From positions 124,001 through 188,000 of the forward strand of contig CAVZOP010000006.1 of NCBI GenBank assembly GCA_963776935.1: 64,000 nucleotides of DNA. Reading direction: 5' to 3'. The notes under the pieces are model-generated. The model was not told the DNA's origin. It worked only from the letters and a program-made list of their open reading frames with translations, and ran no database searches. Below are positions 57,465 to 64,000 of this stretch, piece after piece (position 1 is the stretch's first letter; each line of letters starts with the position of its first letter). Source of the stretch: JALOLG01 sp963776935. Its GTDB lineage: Bacteria; Actinomycetota; Acidimicrobiia; Acidimicrobiales; Ilumatobacteraceae. The position numbers were made by a program, and so were the translations under genes.

Positions 57465-57560
57465 TCTCAATCATGGCGGGGAACTACGGGGACGCACGGA
57501 CACTCGGAAACCGACCGCAAGCAGGCCGATTACGGCTCTGCCAGGCACGGCCGAAAGCCG
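57465..57560 (+). repeat. Right-end block R3, without a following core
   Basis: ctcaatcatggcggggaact...cggggacgcacggacac...caagcaggccgattacggctctgccaggcacggccgaaagcc resembles R2 up to the base before the core. Instead of tRNA sequence, a glycosyltransferase fragment follows. Confidence 0.6.
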
Positions 57561-57739
57561 ACGAGGAATCCGGTTGCGGGGTCGACGATGATCTCGCGCA
57601 TCGAGCCGCGTGCGTAGGCGATCACCGGTGCGCCGCATGCCATCGCTTCGACCACGCTGTACCGGACGGGTTCGTCAAGATCGATCAGGTGCAGCAAGGC
57701 GTGAGGCTCCGCCGACGGCGCCGACTCGCAGGGGCGCAT
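57561..57739 (-). pseudogene. Group-1 glycosyltransferase, C-terminal stub
   Basis: About 55 codons read HALLHLIDLDEPVRYSVVEA, MACGAPVIAYARGSMREIIV and DPATGFLVGF. This is the GT4 nucleotide-sugar-binding signature (EAMACGxPVIA) near the enzyme's C-terminus. Both ends are missing; the 3' end joins right-end block R3. Confidence 0.75.
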
Positions 57740-57824
57740 CGGCGGGCGGCGGTCGTCTCGACGCTCGACATGGTCGCGCTCGAAGCCGCGGTGGGGTCCG
57801 ATTCGCGGTTACTGCTGATTGGCG

Positions 57825-59891
57825 TCAGGAGTCCCACCCGGTGGGGGTGCGAGGGTCGGGCATGTAGGCGCAGTAGGTGCCGGTGCGGATGGTGCGACTG
57901 AGATGCTCGCCAAGTTGGGGGTGGTGGTCGGCGATCCGGGCGATCGCTTGGCGGATGGCTCGGGTCACACCGGCTCGAGCGCGCTCGGATGCGGACGCGG
58001 CTCGTCGATCCCGACCGCCCAGGCCCACGGCGCGCGAGAGTTCTCGAAGAAGGAAGTCGCGTTCGGCGTCGGCCTGGGCGGCTCGCTCGCCGTCCCCGAT
58101 AGCGCGTGCCTGCTCGATGTCGTCGTCGATTTCGGCGAGGCGTCGGCGGTACGCGTTCTTGGCTCGCGTGTCGAGCATCTCGCCCGCGTCGCCCAATGCG
58201 GATTGCGGCAGGCGAGCGGTTTGACCGCTGTCGATGTGTGCGACGCTGCCGGTCTCGGCGGCGCTCAGATCGAGCACGTGGAACTCGCGGCCTGGGTCGG
58301 CGAGGAGCCGGGCGAGATAATGCATGCCTTTGAGGTCGCGCACGCGGACGGTGTGCCCGTCGAAGATCAGTGTCCAATAGTCACCCTCGCGACGAAAGGC
58401 GTTGACGCTGCCGGACCGATCGTCGAGAACGTCGCGCTCCGCGACGTCGGTTGCCGGGGCGACTGGCGGCGCGCCTTCGATCTCGTCGAGGATCGTGCGA
58501 GCGGCTTGGCGCTCCAAGTCGGCCCGCTCGTGGCTGCCGCTGGCATGGTGGGTGTCGGCGAGGCCAAGGCGGGCAATGGCCGCCTCATAGGGGGCGCCGA
58601 CCTCGTTCCAGAGTCGCACCGCTTCGGACAGAGACTGTTCTGCGCCCGTCGCGTCGCCATCGGCGAGCCGCAGCTTCCCTCGGGCGTAGGCGGCGCTGGC
58701 GACCAGTGCTTTGCTTTCGAATCGGGCCGCGATGGAATCGAGTTCGTCTGCGGCCGATCGGGCGCGGTCGATGTCGCCGGCCGCGATCGCAATCTCGACT
58801 TGCGCTTCGAGCAGTGGGGCGCGCTGCAAGTCGGTGTTCGGTGGTCGTTCCTTGGACGGCACCCGCACGGGGTGCTCAAGGGCGTCTCGGATCGAAGCCG
58901 CCGCGGCGTCCACGTCGCCTTGGGCAAGACGCACCAGGGCGAGTCCCGGTTGGGGATCCCACCCGGCGCGATGAGCGGCCAGCAGGGCTTGCTCGGCGCC
59001 GGCGATGTCGCGCTGATGGAGCCGGATCCGTCCCAGCTCGTTCAGTGGCCACCCGAGCTCGCGCCGCAAGTAGGGGCGCAGCTCCTCGCACGCCATCAGT
59101 GCCTGAGTCTGCGCCTCGTGGCACGACCCGCGCAGCCTGAGGATCTCGGCGCGATGCACTCGGCAGCGCCCACGAAGGCTGCCGATGGCGTTCGTTTCGC
59201 ACCACCGCTCCATCGCCTCCGTCCATTGCTCGGCCACGTCATACAGTGCGAGGCCCTGCAGGGCACACACGAGCTCGCAGAAGACGACCCCAGTCGACAG
59301 CGCATCGAGCTCCCCCGAAATGGTTGCGACGCCGGCCTCGTCGAGTAACGCCAGGCCTTGCCGGACTTCGCCGTCCAAGATCAGCAGTCGGGCTTCGGCC
59401 ACCCGTCCGATGGCGCACGCCGCCGCGTCACACGTCGCACCCACCTCGATCGCCCGCCGAGCCCACCGCCGAGCGCCGGGCACATCACCGGTCAGGATCC
59501 GCTCGTAAGCGCGGACGACCGCCAACCAGGCGTGGGCCGGCGTGTCGCCGTAGCCTTCGAGCAGCCGCTCAGCGCGTGCCAGCCAGCCGCGCACCGGTGC
59601 CATCAGCGCCGTGTCGAAGAGCAGGTGCATCGCCAGACGGACGGCCGCACCCGCGGCCGCGACCTGATCACCAGCCTGGATGTCGGCCGCATGGGCGCGT
59701 TCCCACGCATCGATGGTCACATCGAGATCACCGGCCGCGTAGGCGACCTCGCCAAGCAGCGGTAAATCGGTGGGGGCCAGGACACCGTCCGCGTCTGCCT
59801 CCATGAGGAAGTCGAATGCCTGCTGCCAGTCCCCATGCGTGGCCGCGGCACGAGCGCGGTCGACGACGCCAAGACCTGCGCCATCGCTCAT
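57825..59891 (-). CDS. TPR regulator with the shared C-terminal domain (no ATPase)
   Basis: 688 residues. Residues ~1-470 are TPR-like helical repeats (for example TPAHAWLAVVRAYERILTGD and GWPLNELGRIRLHQRDIAGA). Residues ~500-688 are the domain also found at the ends of 10233-13283 and 13672-16336: DYWTLIFDGHTVRVRDLKGM, HYLARLLADPGREFHVLDLS, AKNAYRRRLAEIDDDIEQAR, VGLGGRDRR, ERARAGVTRAIRQAIARIAD and LGEHLSRTIRTGTYCAYMPD. No Walker motifs and no LuxR HTH. It is divergent from an alpha/beta hydrolase gene 152 bases away. Confidence 0.85.
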   Translation of the reverse strand: MSDGAGLGVVDRARAAATHGDWQQAFDFLMEADADGVLAPTDLPLLGEVAYAAGDLDVTIDAWERAHAADIQAGDQVAAAGAAVRLAMHLLFDTALMAPVRGWLARAERLLEGYGDTPAHAWLAVVRAYERILTGDVPGARRWARRAIEVGATCDAAACAIGRVAEARLLILDGEVRQGLALLDEAGVATISGELDALSTGVVFCELVCALQGLALYDVAEQWTEAMERWCETNAIGSLRGRCRVHRAEILRLRGSCHEAQTQALMACEELRPYLRRELGWPLNELGRIRLHQRDIAGAEQALLAAHRAGWDPQPGLALVRLAQGDVDAAAASIRDALEHPVRVPSKERPPNTDLQRAPLLEAQVEIAIAAGDIDRARSAADELDSIAARFESKALVASAAYARGKLRLADGDATGAEQSLSEAVRLWNEVGAPYEAAIARLGLADTHHASGSHERADLERQAARTILDEIEGAPPVAPATDVAERDVLDDRSGSVNAFRREGDYWTLIFDGHTVRVRDLKGMHYLARLLADPGREFHVLDLSAAETGSVAHIDSGQTARLPQSALGDAGEMLDTRAKNAYRRRLAEIDDDIEQARAIGDGERAAQADAERDFLLRELSRAVGLGGRDRRAASASERARAGVTRAIRQAIARIADHHPQLGEHLSRTIRTGTYCAYMPDPRTPTGWDS

Positions 59892-59946
59892 CGCTGCCTC
59901 CCGAATCCGTGACCCGATCGGACTCCGGGATCAACCGGCGCCGAAC

Positions 59947-59963
59947 GTAACCGTGACGGTTAC
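59947..59963. promoter_or_regulatory. Inverted repeat in the regulator/hydrolase promoter region
   Basis: gtaaccgt-g-acggttac is a perfect 8-1-8 inverted repeat in the 152-base divergent region. A further half-like cgtaac follows at about 59967. Candidate operator for the TPR regulator or another dimeric repressor. Confidence 0.5.
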
Positions 59964-60043
59964 CGCCGTAACAGTCTTCCTTACGCACCTCTGTTGGAGA
60001 CCACGAGTCCCCCACAGCACTCAGGCAACACCGAGGAGAACCC

Positions 60044-60913
60044 ATGACGAACGCAACCACCACGTCGACGCAAGAACCGACGTCCCCGAACGACAAGCAC
60101 ATCCCGCGATCGGGAACCGTCCACACCAACGGCCAGGACCTGTACTACGAGATACACGGAGACGGCCCACCACTCGTGCTGGTGATGGGGATCGGATACG
60201 ACTCGTCGCTGTGGACGTTGCAACAGGTCCCTGAGCTCTCCAGCCGATTCCGTGTCGTCCTCCTCGACAACCGCGACGCCGGCCGCAGTTCCCGAGCCGA
60301 TCACGCGTACACCATCGCGGACATGGCTGGCGACGTCGCCGGCCTGCTCGACGCCCTCGATATCGACCGAACCCATCTGCTGGGCTTGTCGATGGGAAGC
60401 ATGATCGGCATTGAGTTCGCGCTGCGACATGCGGACCGTCTCGATCGCCTCGTGCTCGCCGGACCGGGCGCAGCGCCCGCACGGAGCGTCGTCGACCCGA
60501 TCTCGATCTGGAACTGGGTCAAAGCCAACGACCCCAGCGGAGAGGTGTTCGGCGCTCAGCAGTTCACCTGGCTGTTCTCCTCGACCTTTCTCCGCAACCA
60601 GCAGGCAGTGCAGGACACGATCGCGCTGTTGGCCTCCAATCCGAACCCGATCGAGCCGGACGCCTACGACCGCCAAGCTCGGGCCTACCTGCAGTTCGAC
60701 GCCCTCGATCGGCTTAGCGGCATCACGGCCCCGACCCTGGTGATCGTCGGTGAGCAGGATCTGCTGACACCGCCGTGGGTCGCCCGCGAGGTAGCCGGCG
60801 GGATCCCCGGAGCCCGATTCGAGCTCATCAGCGGCGACGGCTCATCGCACGTAGTGCCACTCGAGCGCCCAGACGACTTCAACCAGCTCGTCATGAGCTT
60901 CCTGGCCGAGTGA
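60044..60913 (+). CDS. Alpha/beta hydrolase, 3-oxoadipate enol-lactonase-like
   Basis: 289 residues with an unstructured Thr/Ser-rich start, then TVHTNGQDLYYEIHGDGPPL, LVMGIGYDSSLWTLQQVPEL, LLDNRDAGRSSRADHAYTIA, nucleophile elbow LLGLSMGSMIGIEFALRHAD (Ser), acid VIVGEQDLLTPP (Asp) and SGDGSSHVVPLERP (His). The nearest relative in this window is the hydrolase at 8490-9341, with matching DNRxAGRS and QDxLTPP motifs. ATG 60044 follows GAGGAGAAC. Divergent from the TPR regulator. Confidence 0.9.
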   Translation: MTNATTTSTQEPTSPNDKHIPRSGTVHTNGQDLYYEIHGDGPPLVLVMGIGYDSSLWTLQQVPELSSRFRVVLLDNRDAGRSSRADHAYTIADMAGDVAGLLDALDIDRTHLLGLSMGSMIGIEFALRHADRLDRLVLAGPGAAPARSVVDPISIWNWVKANDPSGEVFGAQQFTWLFSSTFLRNQQAVQDTIALLASNPNPIEPDAYDRQARAYLQFDALDRLSGITAPTLVIVGEQDLLTPPWVAREVAGGIPGARFELISGDGSSHVVPLERPDDFNQLVMSFLAE

Positions 60914-61023
60914 CATCTTCCGCCGGACGACAAGCACCAAACCAACCGAACCATGCTCCCGGCGGCCGCGGGTCATCGTTGTCCCTGCGAGGCTCGATGC
61001 CGGGCTCCGCTGGTGGGTCAGAG

Positions 61024-62085
61024 TCACCGCCAGATGGCGAATACTTTGTTGCTGTTGAAGCAGTGGGTTTCGACGAAGGTGCTCCATTCCAACGAGAGGC
61101 CAAGTTCCTGCACCGCACCCATCGCGGTGAACCAGTTGAGCAGCTCCTGTTGGCCGGCATGCTCGATGTCAGCCAAGGTCACCGCCAGCCACGCGTTCTG
61201 GTCGCCGGTGACGAGTGGCGCGTAGAGGTCGCGGTCGGCGGGGGTGTCGGGCCGTAGCCGATACGTGTGGTCGACCAGGAAGGCGTGGGACCACGACGAC
61301 GAGGCAATCAGCGCGACGCGGTGACCGGACGACGCGAACGCGCGTGCGACGGCGGCGCCGAGGGCATGGAGTCGCTGTGGTGACGGTGAGGGTGGATCGG
61401 GGGGGATGTCGTCGGCCATCGATGTCATGAAGCCCTTGGCGCCCACCACCTTGCGGCCGTAGCAGTTGAGCGGCATGGGGATGACCGGCCACTCGAACCC
61501 GGTGCGGTCGTAATCGAGGTACAGCACCGTGTTCAAGAACGCGTGGGCCAGGCCCGGGTGGTGTAGCGGGCGGTAGGCGTAGGCGACGTCGAAATCGCTT
61601 CCGATCAACTTCTCCACGAGCCACCGGCCGGTGTTGTGAGCGCCGCGGATCGTGCGCACGAGGTCGCTCGATTCGCCCCACGCGTTGGGCTTGCCGGCCG
61701 TCATCGCCGACTCGGCTGCTTGGGCCCACGGGCGCACATCGATGTCGTCGTAGCACAGCACCGAGAATGGGGGAATGAGGTCGTCGTGAAAGTTCTCGTG
61801 CTGGTCGTCGCCCCACACGAGCACGACGTCGGGGTCGAACTCGTCGAGTGCGGCGCGCACGCGGCGCAGCCCGTCGACCAACGCGGCCCGGTGGGAGGCG
61901 GCCGATGTGACGGCCTCGTCGTCGCCCCATTCGGCGCGCATCGCCGCGGGCCACGACGCCGGATCCTTCACGGCGTCGGGGATACCCGGATCCTGCAGCG
62001 TTCGACGCAGGATGCCGGCCATGTCGGCGTCGAGCAGCGACAACGGGGGATAGTGCGTCACTCCGACCACTATCACGTCACCCAT
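61024..62085 (-). CDS. LigB-family extradiol dioxygenase-like protein
   Basis: 353 residues from ATG 62085 (GDVIVVGVTHYPPLSLLDAD). LigB-type features are THYPP near the N-terminus, VVLVWGDDQHENFHDDLIPP (iron-ligand His), YRPLHHPGLAHAFLNTVLYL, HALGAAVARAFASSGHRVAL and IASSSWSHAFLVDHTYRL (catalytic His). The family opens catechol-type rings or acts on related substrates as protocatechuate 4,5-dioxygenase beta subunits. No alpha subunit gene is seen, so this is a single-subunit member. Convergent with the hydrolase. Confidence 0.85.
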   Translation of the reverse strand: MGDVIVVGVTHYPPLSLLDADMAGILRRTLQDPGIPDAVKDPASWPAAMRAEWGDDEAVTSAASHRAALVDGLRRVRAALDEFDPDVVLVWGDDQHENFHDDLIPPFSVLCYDDIDVRPWAQAAESAMTAGKPNAWGESSDLVRTIRGAHNTGRWLVEKLIGSDFDVAYAYRPLHHPGLAHAFLNTVLYLDYDRTGFEWPVIPMPLNCYGRKVVGAKGFMTSMADDIPPDPPSPSPQRLHALGAAVARAFASSGHRVALIASSSWSHAFLVDHTYRLRPDTPADRDLYAPLVTGDQNAWLAVTLADIEHAGQQELLNWFTAMGAVQELGLSLEWSTFVETHCFNSNKVFAIWR

Positions 62086-62379
62086 CGGCAGTCTCCTGGG
62101 AGTTCTCTGCGCGCAGCGACTCCACCTCACGCAAAGCGGCGGCGAAGCGGCCTTCGTCGCTCACGCCAGCCCTTGTCGCATTACCCATCCTCGCAGGAGT
62201 TCGTCACACACCTGCACGCGCGCTCAGATCGTCAGCTCAGATCCGCAACGACTGACGGAGGGTCGCCGCGATCAGACTGCGCCTCGGCGCTCGGCGACAT
62301 CATCACGCCGTCCAATCGGCGGATCGCCGGGACGACCAGCATCCCGGCGAATCGAGCCGCCATGTGTCTAGAGGCGGGT

Positions 62380-62836
62380 CAGCGCCAAGGGCACGATCGG
62401 GTTCGCGACCGTCGGCTACAGGGTTGGAGCGTGACTTGCGGGGCAGACCGTCGAAGTCACCTGCGAGGGTGGGCTTGTTCAGATCCACCATCGCGGTGTG
62501 CTGGTCGCGACGCACGCTCGCCGTCATCCGATCGACAAGCAGACCGCCGGCGTCGAGCGTGGCCGCAAGCCGAGACAGTCACGGCCGTCGGCGTCGTCGC
62601 CGTCGGTGACCCGCAAGGTCGACTCGTCCGGCAACGTGTGTTTCGCTGGCGCGAACTATCGCGTCGGCAACGCCTATCGCCGCCGCCAAGTGCAGGTCGC
62701 CGTCGTTGGAGACACCGTCGAGATCTCGATCGGCGAGCGACTGATCCGCAGCCACCGCGCAAGACACGACCGCACCCGCGAACACGGCGCCCTCGCCAAC
62801 CCCGGCGGCCGCCCCCACCGCATCAACGCCGCCTGA
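62380..62836 (+). pseudogene. IS481-family transposase, C-terminal remnant
   Basis: The frame reads TIGFATVGYRVGA, then TGA at about 62431-62433 in place of an expected Trp codon, then LAGQTVEVTCEGGLVQIHHR, GVLVATHARRHPIDKQ, VTRKVDSSGNVCFAGANYRV, GNAYRRRQVQVAVVGDTVEI and HDRTREHGALANPGGRPHRI, stop 62836. This is the beta-barrel tail of long IS481-type transposases. The catalytic domain is absent. Confidence 0.7.
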
Positions 62837-63407
62837 GAGGTTCAACCTGTCGGCCAGCAACCGGGGTCAGACCGTCGGCCGGGTACCGGGGCTTGACATC
62901 AACACTCGTCCCGACGTCGCCGGGCAGCTCGGACCCGTTGCAACATGCGGCGCCGCGAACCCTGCTCGTCCCGCATCGCCCCAGGTCCAATTGACGTCTG
63001 CAAACCCGACGGTCGCACGTCGGGTCGAAAACCCGAAGTGCGGAGTCGGTTGAAGCAAGCGCGGAACGCCGGTTCTCGGCGCGGCAACGGCGATCCCGCC
63101 GACGTCGTTATGGGCGTGATGGACAGCGCGAGCGGCGAGCGTGTGGGCGGCGATATGTATCGCTCCGACGAGGTCGCGACCGACGGCGCCCTCGCGATCG
63201 CGAGCGGGGATACCGGCACTTCCCGGACGCCCGGTAGAGGTCTCACGCCGCGCGTTATCGGGCGCGCGAATTCGGACATGGCGCTGCTCGTCATCCGGAC
63301 CGTGAAGCGGACCGGCGACGGACGCCCCGGCCACGCGGGGCAGGTCGTCCAGGGTTCGATTCACTGTCTGGGCTCCAGAGATGCGTGGCGAAGGGCGTCG
63401 GACGTCG
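62837..63407. other. Region without a supported gene
   Basis: Contains the third copy of the dispersed repeat at 63254-63283 and an adjoining stretch that resembles the flank of copy 2 (6760-6810). No convincing reading frame. Confidence 0.4.
63254..63283 (+). repeat. Dispersed ~30-base repeat, copy 3
   Basis: gttatcgggcgcgcgaattc followed by ggacatggc, related to the copies at 6713-6742 and 6808-6836, 56 kb away and outside the element array. Confidence 0.4.
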
Positions 63408-63625
63408 TCAGGGCAGCTCCACGACCTGCCCCACGAAGGACCGGGCCGACACCGTGTCGAGGCGTACGTTTCCTTCGGTGTTGTGGCAGGGGTCCTGCAT
63501 GAAGCTGAAGACAGCCACGATGACCGGTCCCGATCCCTCGAAGACCGGGCCTTCGGAGTCACCGAAACACGTGCCGCCGTCTCCCCACGCGGCATTCGGG
63601 TTGCCGTTCAGGAAGAGCAGATCAC
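63408..63625 (-). pseudogene. Trypsin-like protease, C-terminal stub
   Basis: Reads LFLNGNPNAAWGDGGTCFGD, SEGPVFEGSGPVIVAVFSF and EGNVRLDTVSARSFVGQVVE, stop at 63408. The catalytic-Ser motif GDSGGP appears as GDSEGP. The His/Asp half is missing; the 5' end joins an ABC-ATPase fragment. Not functional. Confidence 0.7.
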
Positions 63626-63952
63626 GGCGCAAGAGGATGTTCTCCTCTGCGGTCAACTGTCGGCACCAGGTTGAACTTCTGAAAAATGAAGCCGAGACGC
63701 TGCCGGCGCAGCAGCGTGAGCTGCTTGTCGGACAGCTCGGAGATGACCGTGTCGCCGACGCGAGCCTCGCCGTCGCTGACCGAGTCGAGCCCCGCCCATG
63801 CAGTGCAACAGCGTCGATTTGCCGGATCCCGACGGCCCCATGATCGCCGTCGATCTGCCGACGTCGACGCCGATGTCGACGTGGTCGAGGGCCACCACCC
63901 GTGTGTTTCCCTCGTCGTAGATCTTGGTCAGCCCGTCAGCTCGGGCCGCCAT
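63618..63952 (-). pseudogene. ABC transporter ATPase, N-terminal fragment (LolD/MacB type)
   Basis: ATG 63952 starts MAARADGLTKIYDEGNTRVV, ALDHVDIGV, then Walker A MGPSGSGKSTLLHCMGG. After a shift at a G run (about 63795) it reads LDSVSDGEARVGDTVISELS, RRQRLGFIFQKFNLVPT (Q-loop). After another shift it reads LTAEENILL. It then fuses to the protease stub; signature, Walker B and H-loop are missing. Confidence 0.75.
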
Positions 63953-64000
63953 GATCCCGGTTGTCGCGGAGGACTGCAGTCGTGTCGCGTCGCCTCAGTC

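Overview
High-GC actinobacterial DNA with GTG/ATG starts, AGGAGG-type ribosome sites, many STAND/LuxR regulators and choice-of-anchor-B, PQQ and M28 secreted proteins. The gene style fits the Acidimicrobiia (Ilumatobacter-like), but this is inferred from protein style only.

Left flank (1-4488): 3' end of an ECF sigma factor overlapping a membrane-anchored partner gene, then a DHA2-type MFS exporter and an HxlR regulator. At 4489-4565 lies an intact initiator tRNA-fMet(CAT).

4521-~57560 is the main structure: a tandem array of integrated elements in the 3' half of that tRNA gene. A 43-bp core (anticodon loop to base 75 of the tRNA) occurs three times: 4521-4563, 43324-43366 and 51910-51952. 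Each core is followed by a hairpin and then a tyrosine integrase gene pointing back at it. Each element ends in a related right-end block (43223-43323, 51781-51909, 57465-57560). Element 1 (~38.8 kb) carries a nucleotidyltransferase-like gene, a SAM methyltransferase, a regulator/alpha-beta hydrolase/SnoaL operon, a second STAND regulator, a homocysteine S-methyltransferase, two cyclase-STAND-LuxR regulators, a PEP-utilising enzyme, an M28 peptidase, a PQQ propeller dehydrogenase, a patchwork of recombinase fragments, a cytoplasmic trypsin-like protease, a DUF1643 protein and an SDR. Element 2 (~8.6 kb) is a compact redox cassette: cyclophilin-like lipoprotein, cupin, SDR and zinc ADH on one strand, diverging from an XRE regulator, two SDRs and an aldo/keto reductase. 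Element 3 has an intact integrase interrupted at its 3' end by an IS481-type insertion, a DUF1905/YdeI-like protein and an LPG-synthase-like flippase. A decayed integrase and the third right end mark a fourth, eroded unit.

Right flank (57561-64000): a glycosyltransferase stub, a TPR regulator divergent from an alpha/beta hydrolase, a LigB-type dioxygenase, an IS481-family remnant and an ABC-ATPase/protease chimera.

Three large regulators (10233-13283, 13672-16336, 57825-59891) share a C-terminal domain on different N-termini. Two of them sit beside hydrolases of the enol-lactonase type. This is the best candidate for an undescribed sensing module.

Many otherwise good genes carry one or two frameshifts, some at short homopolymers. 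Part of this may be assembly error, so 'pseudogene' labels mean 'reading frame broken in this sequence'.
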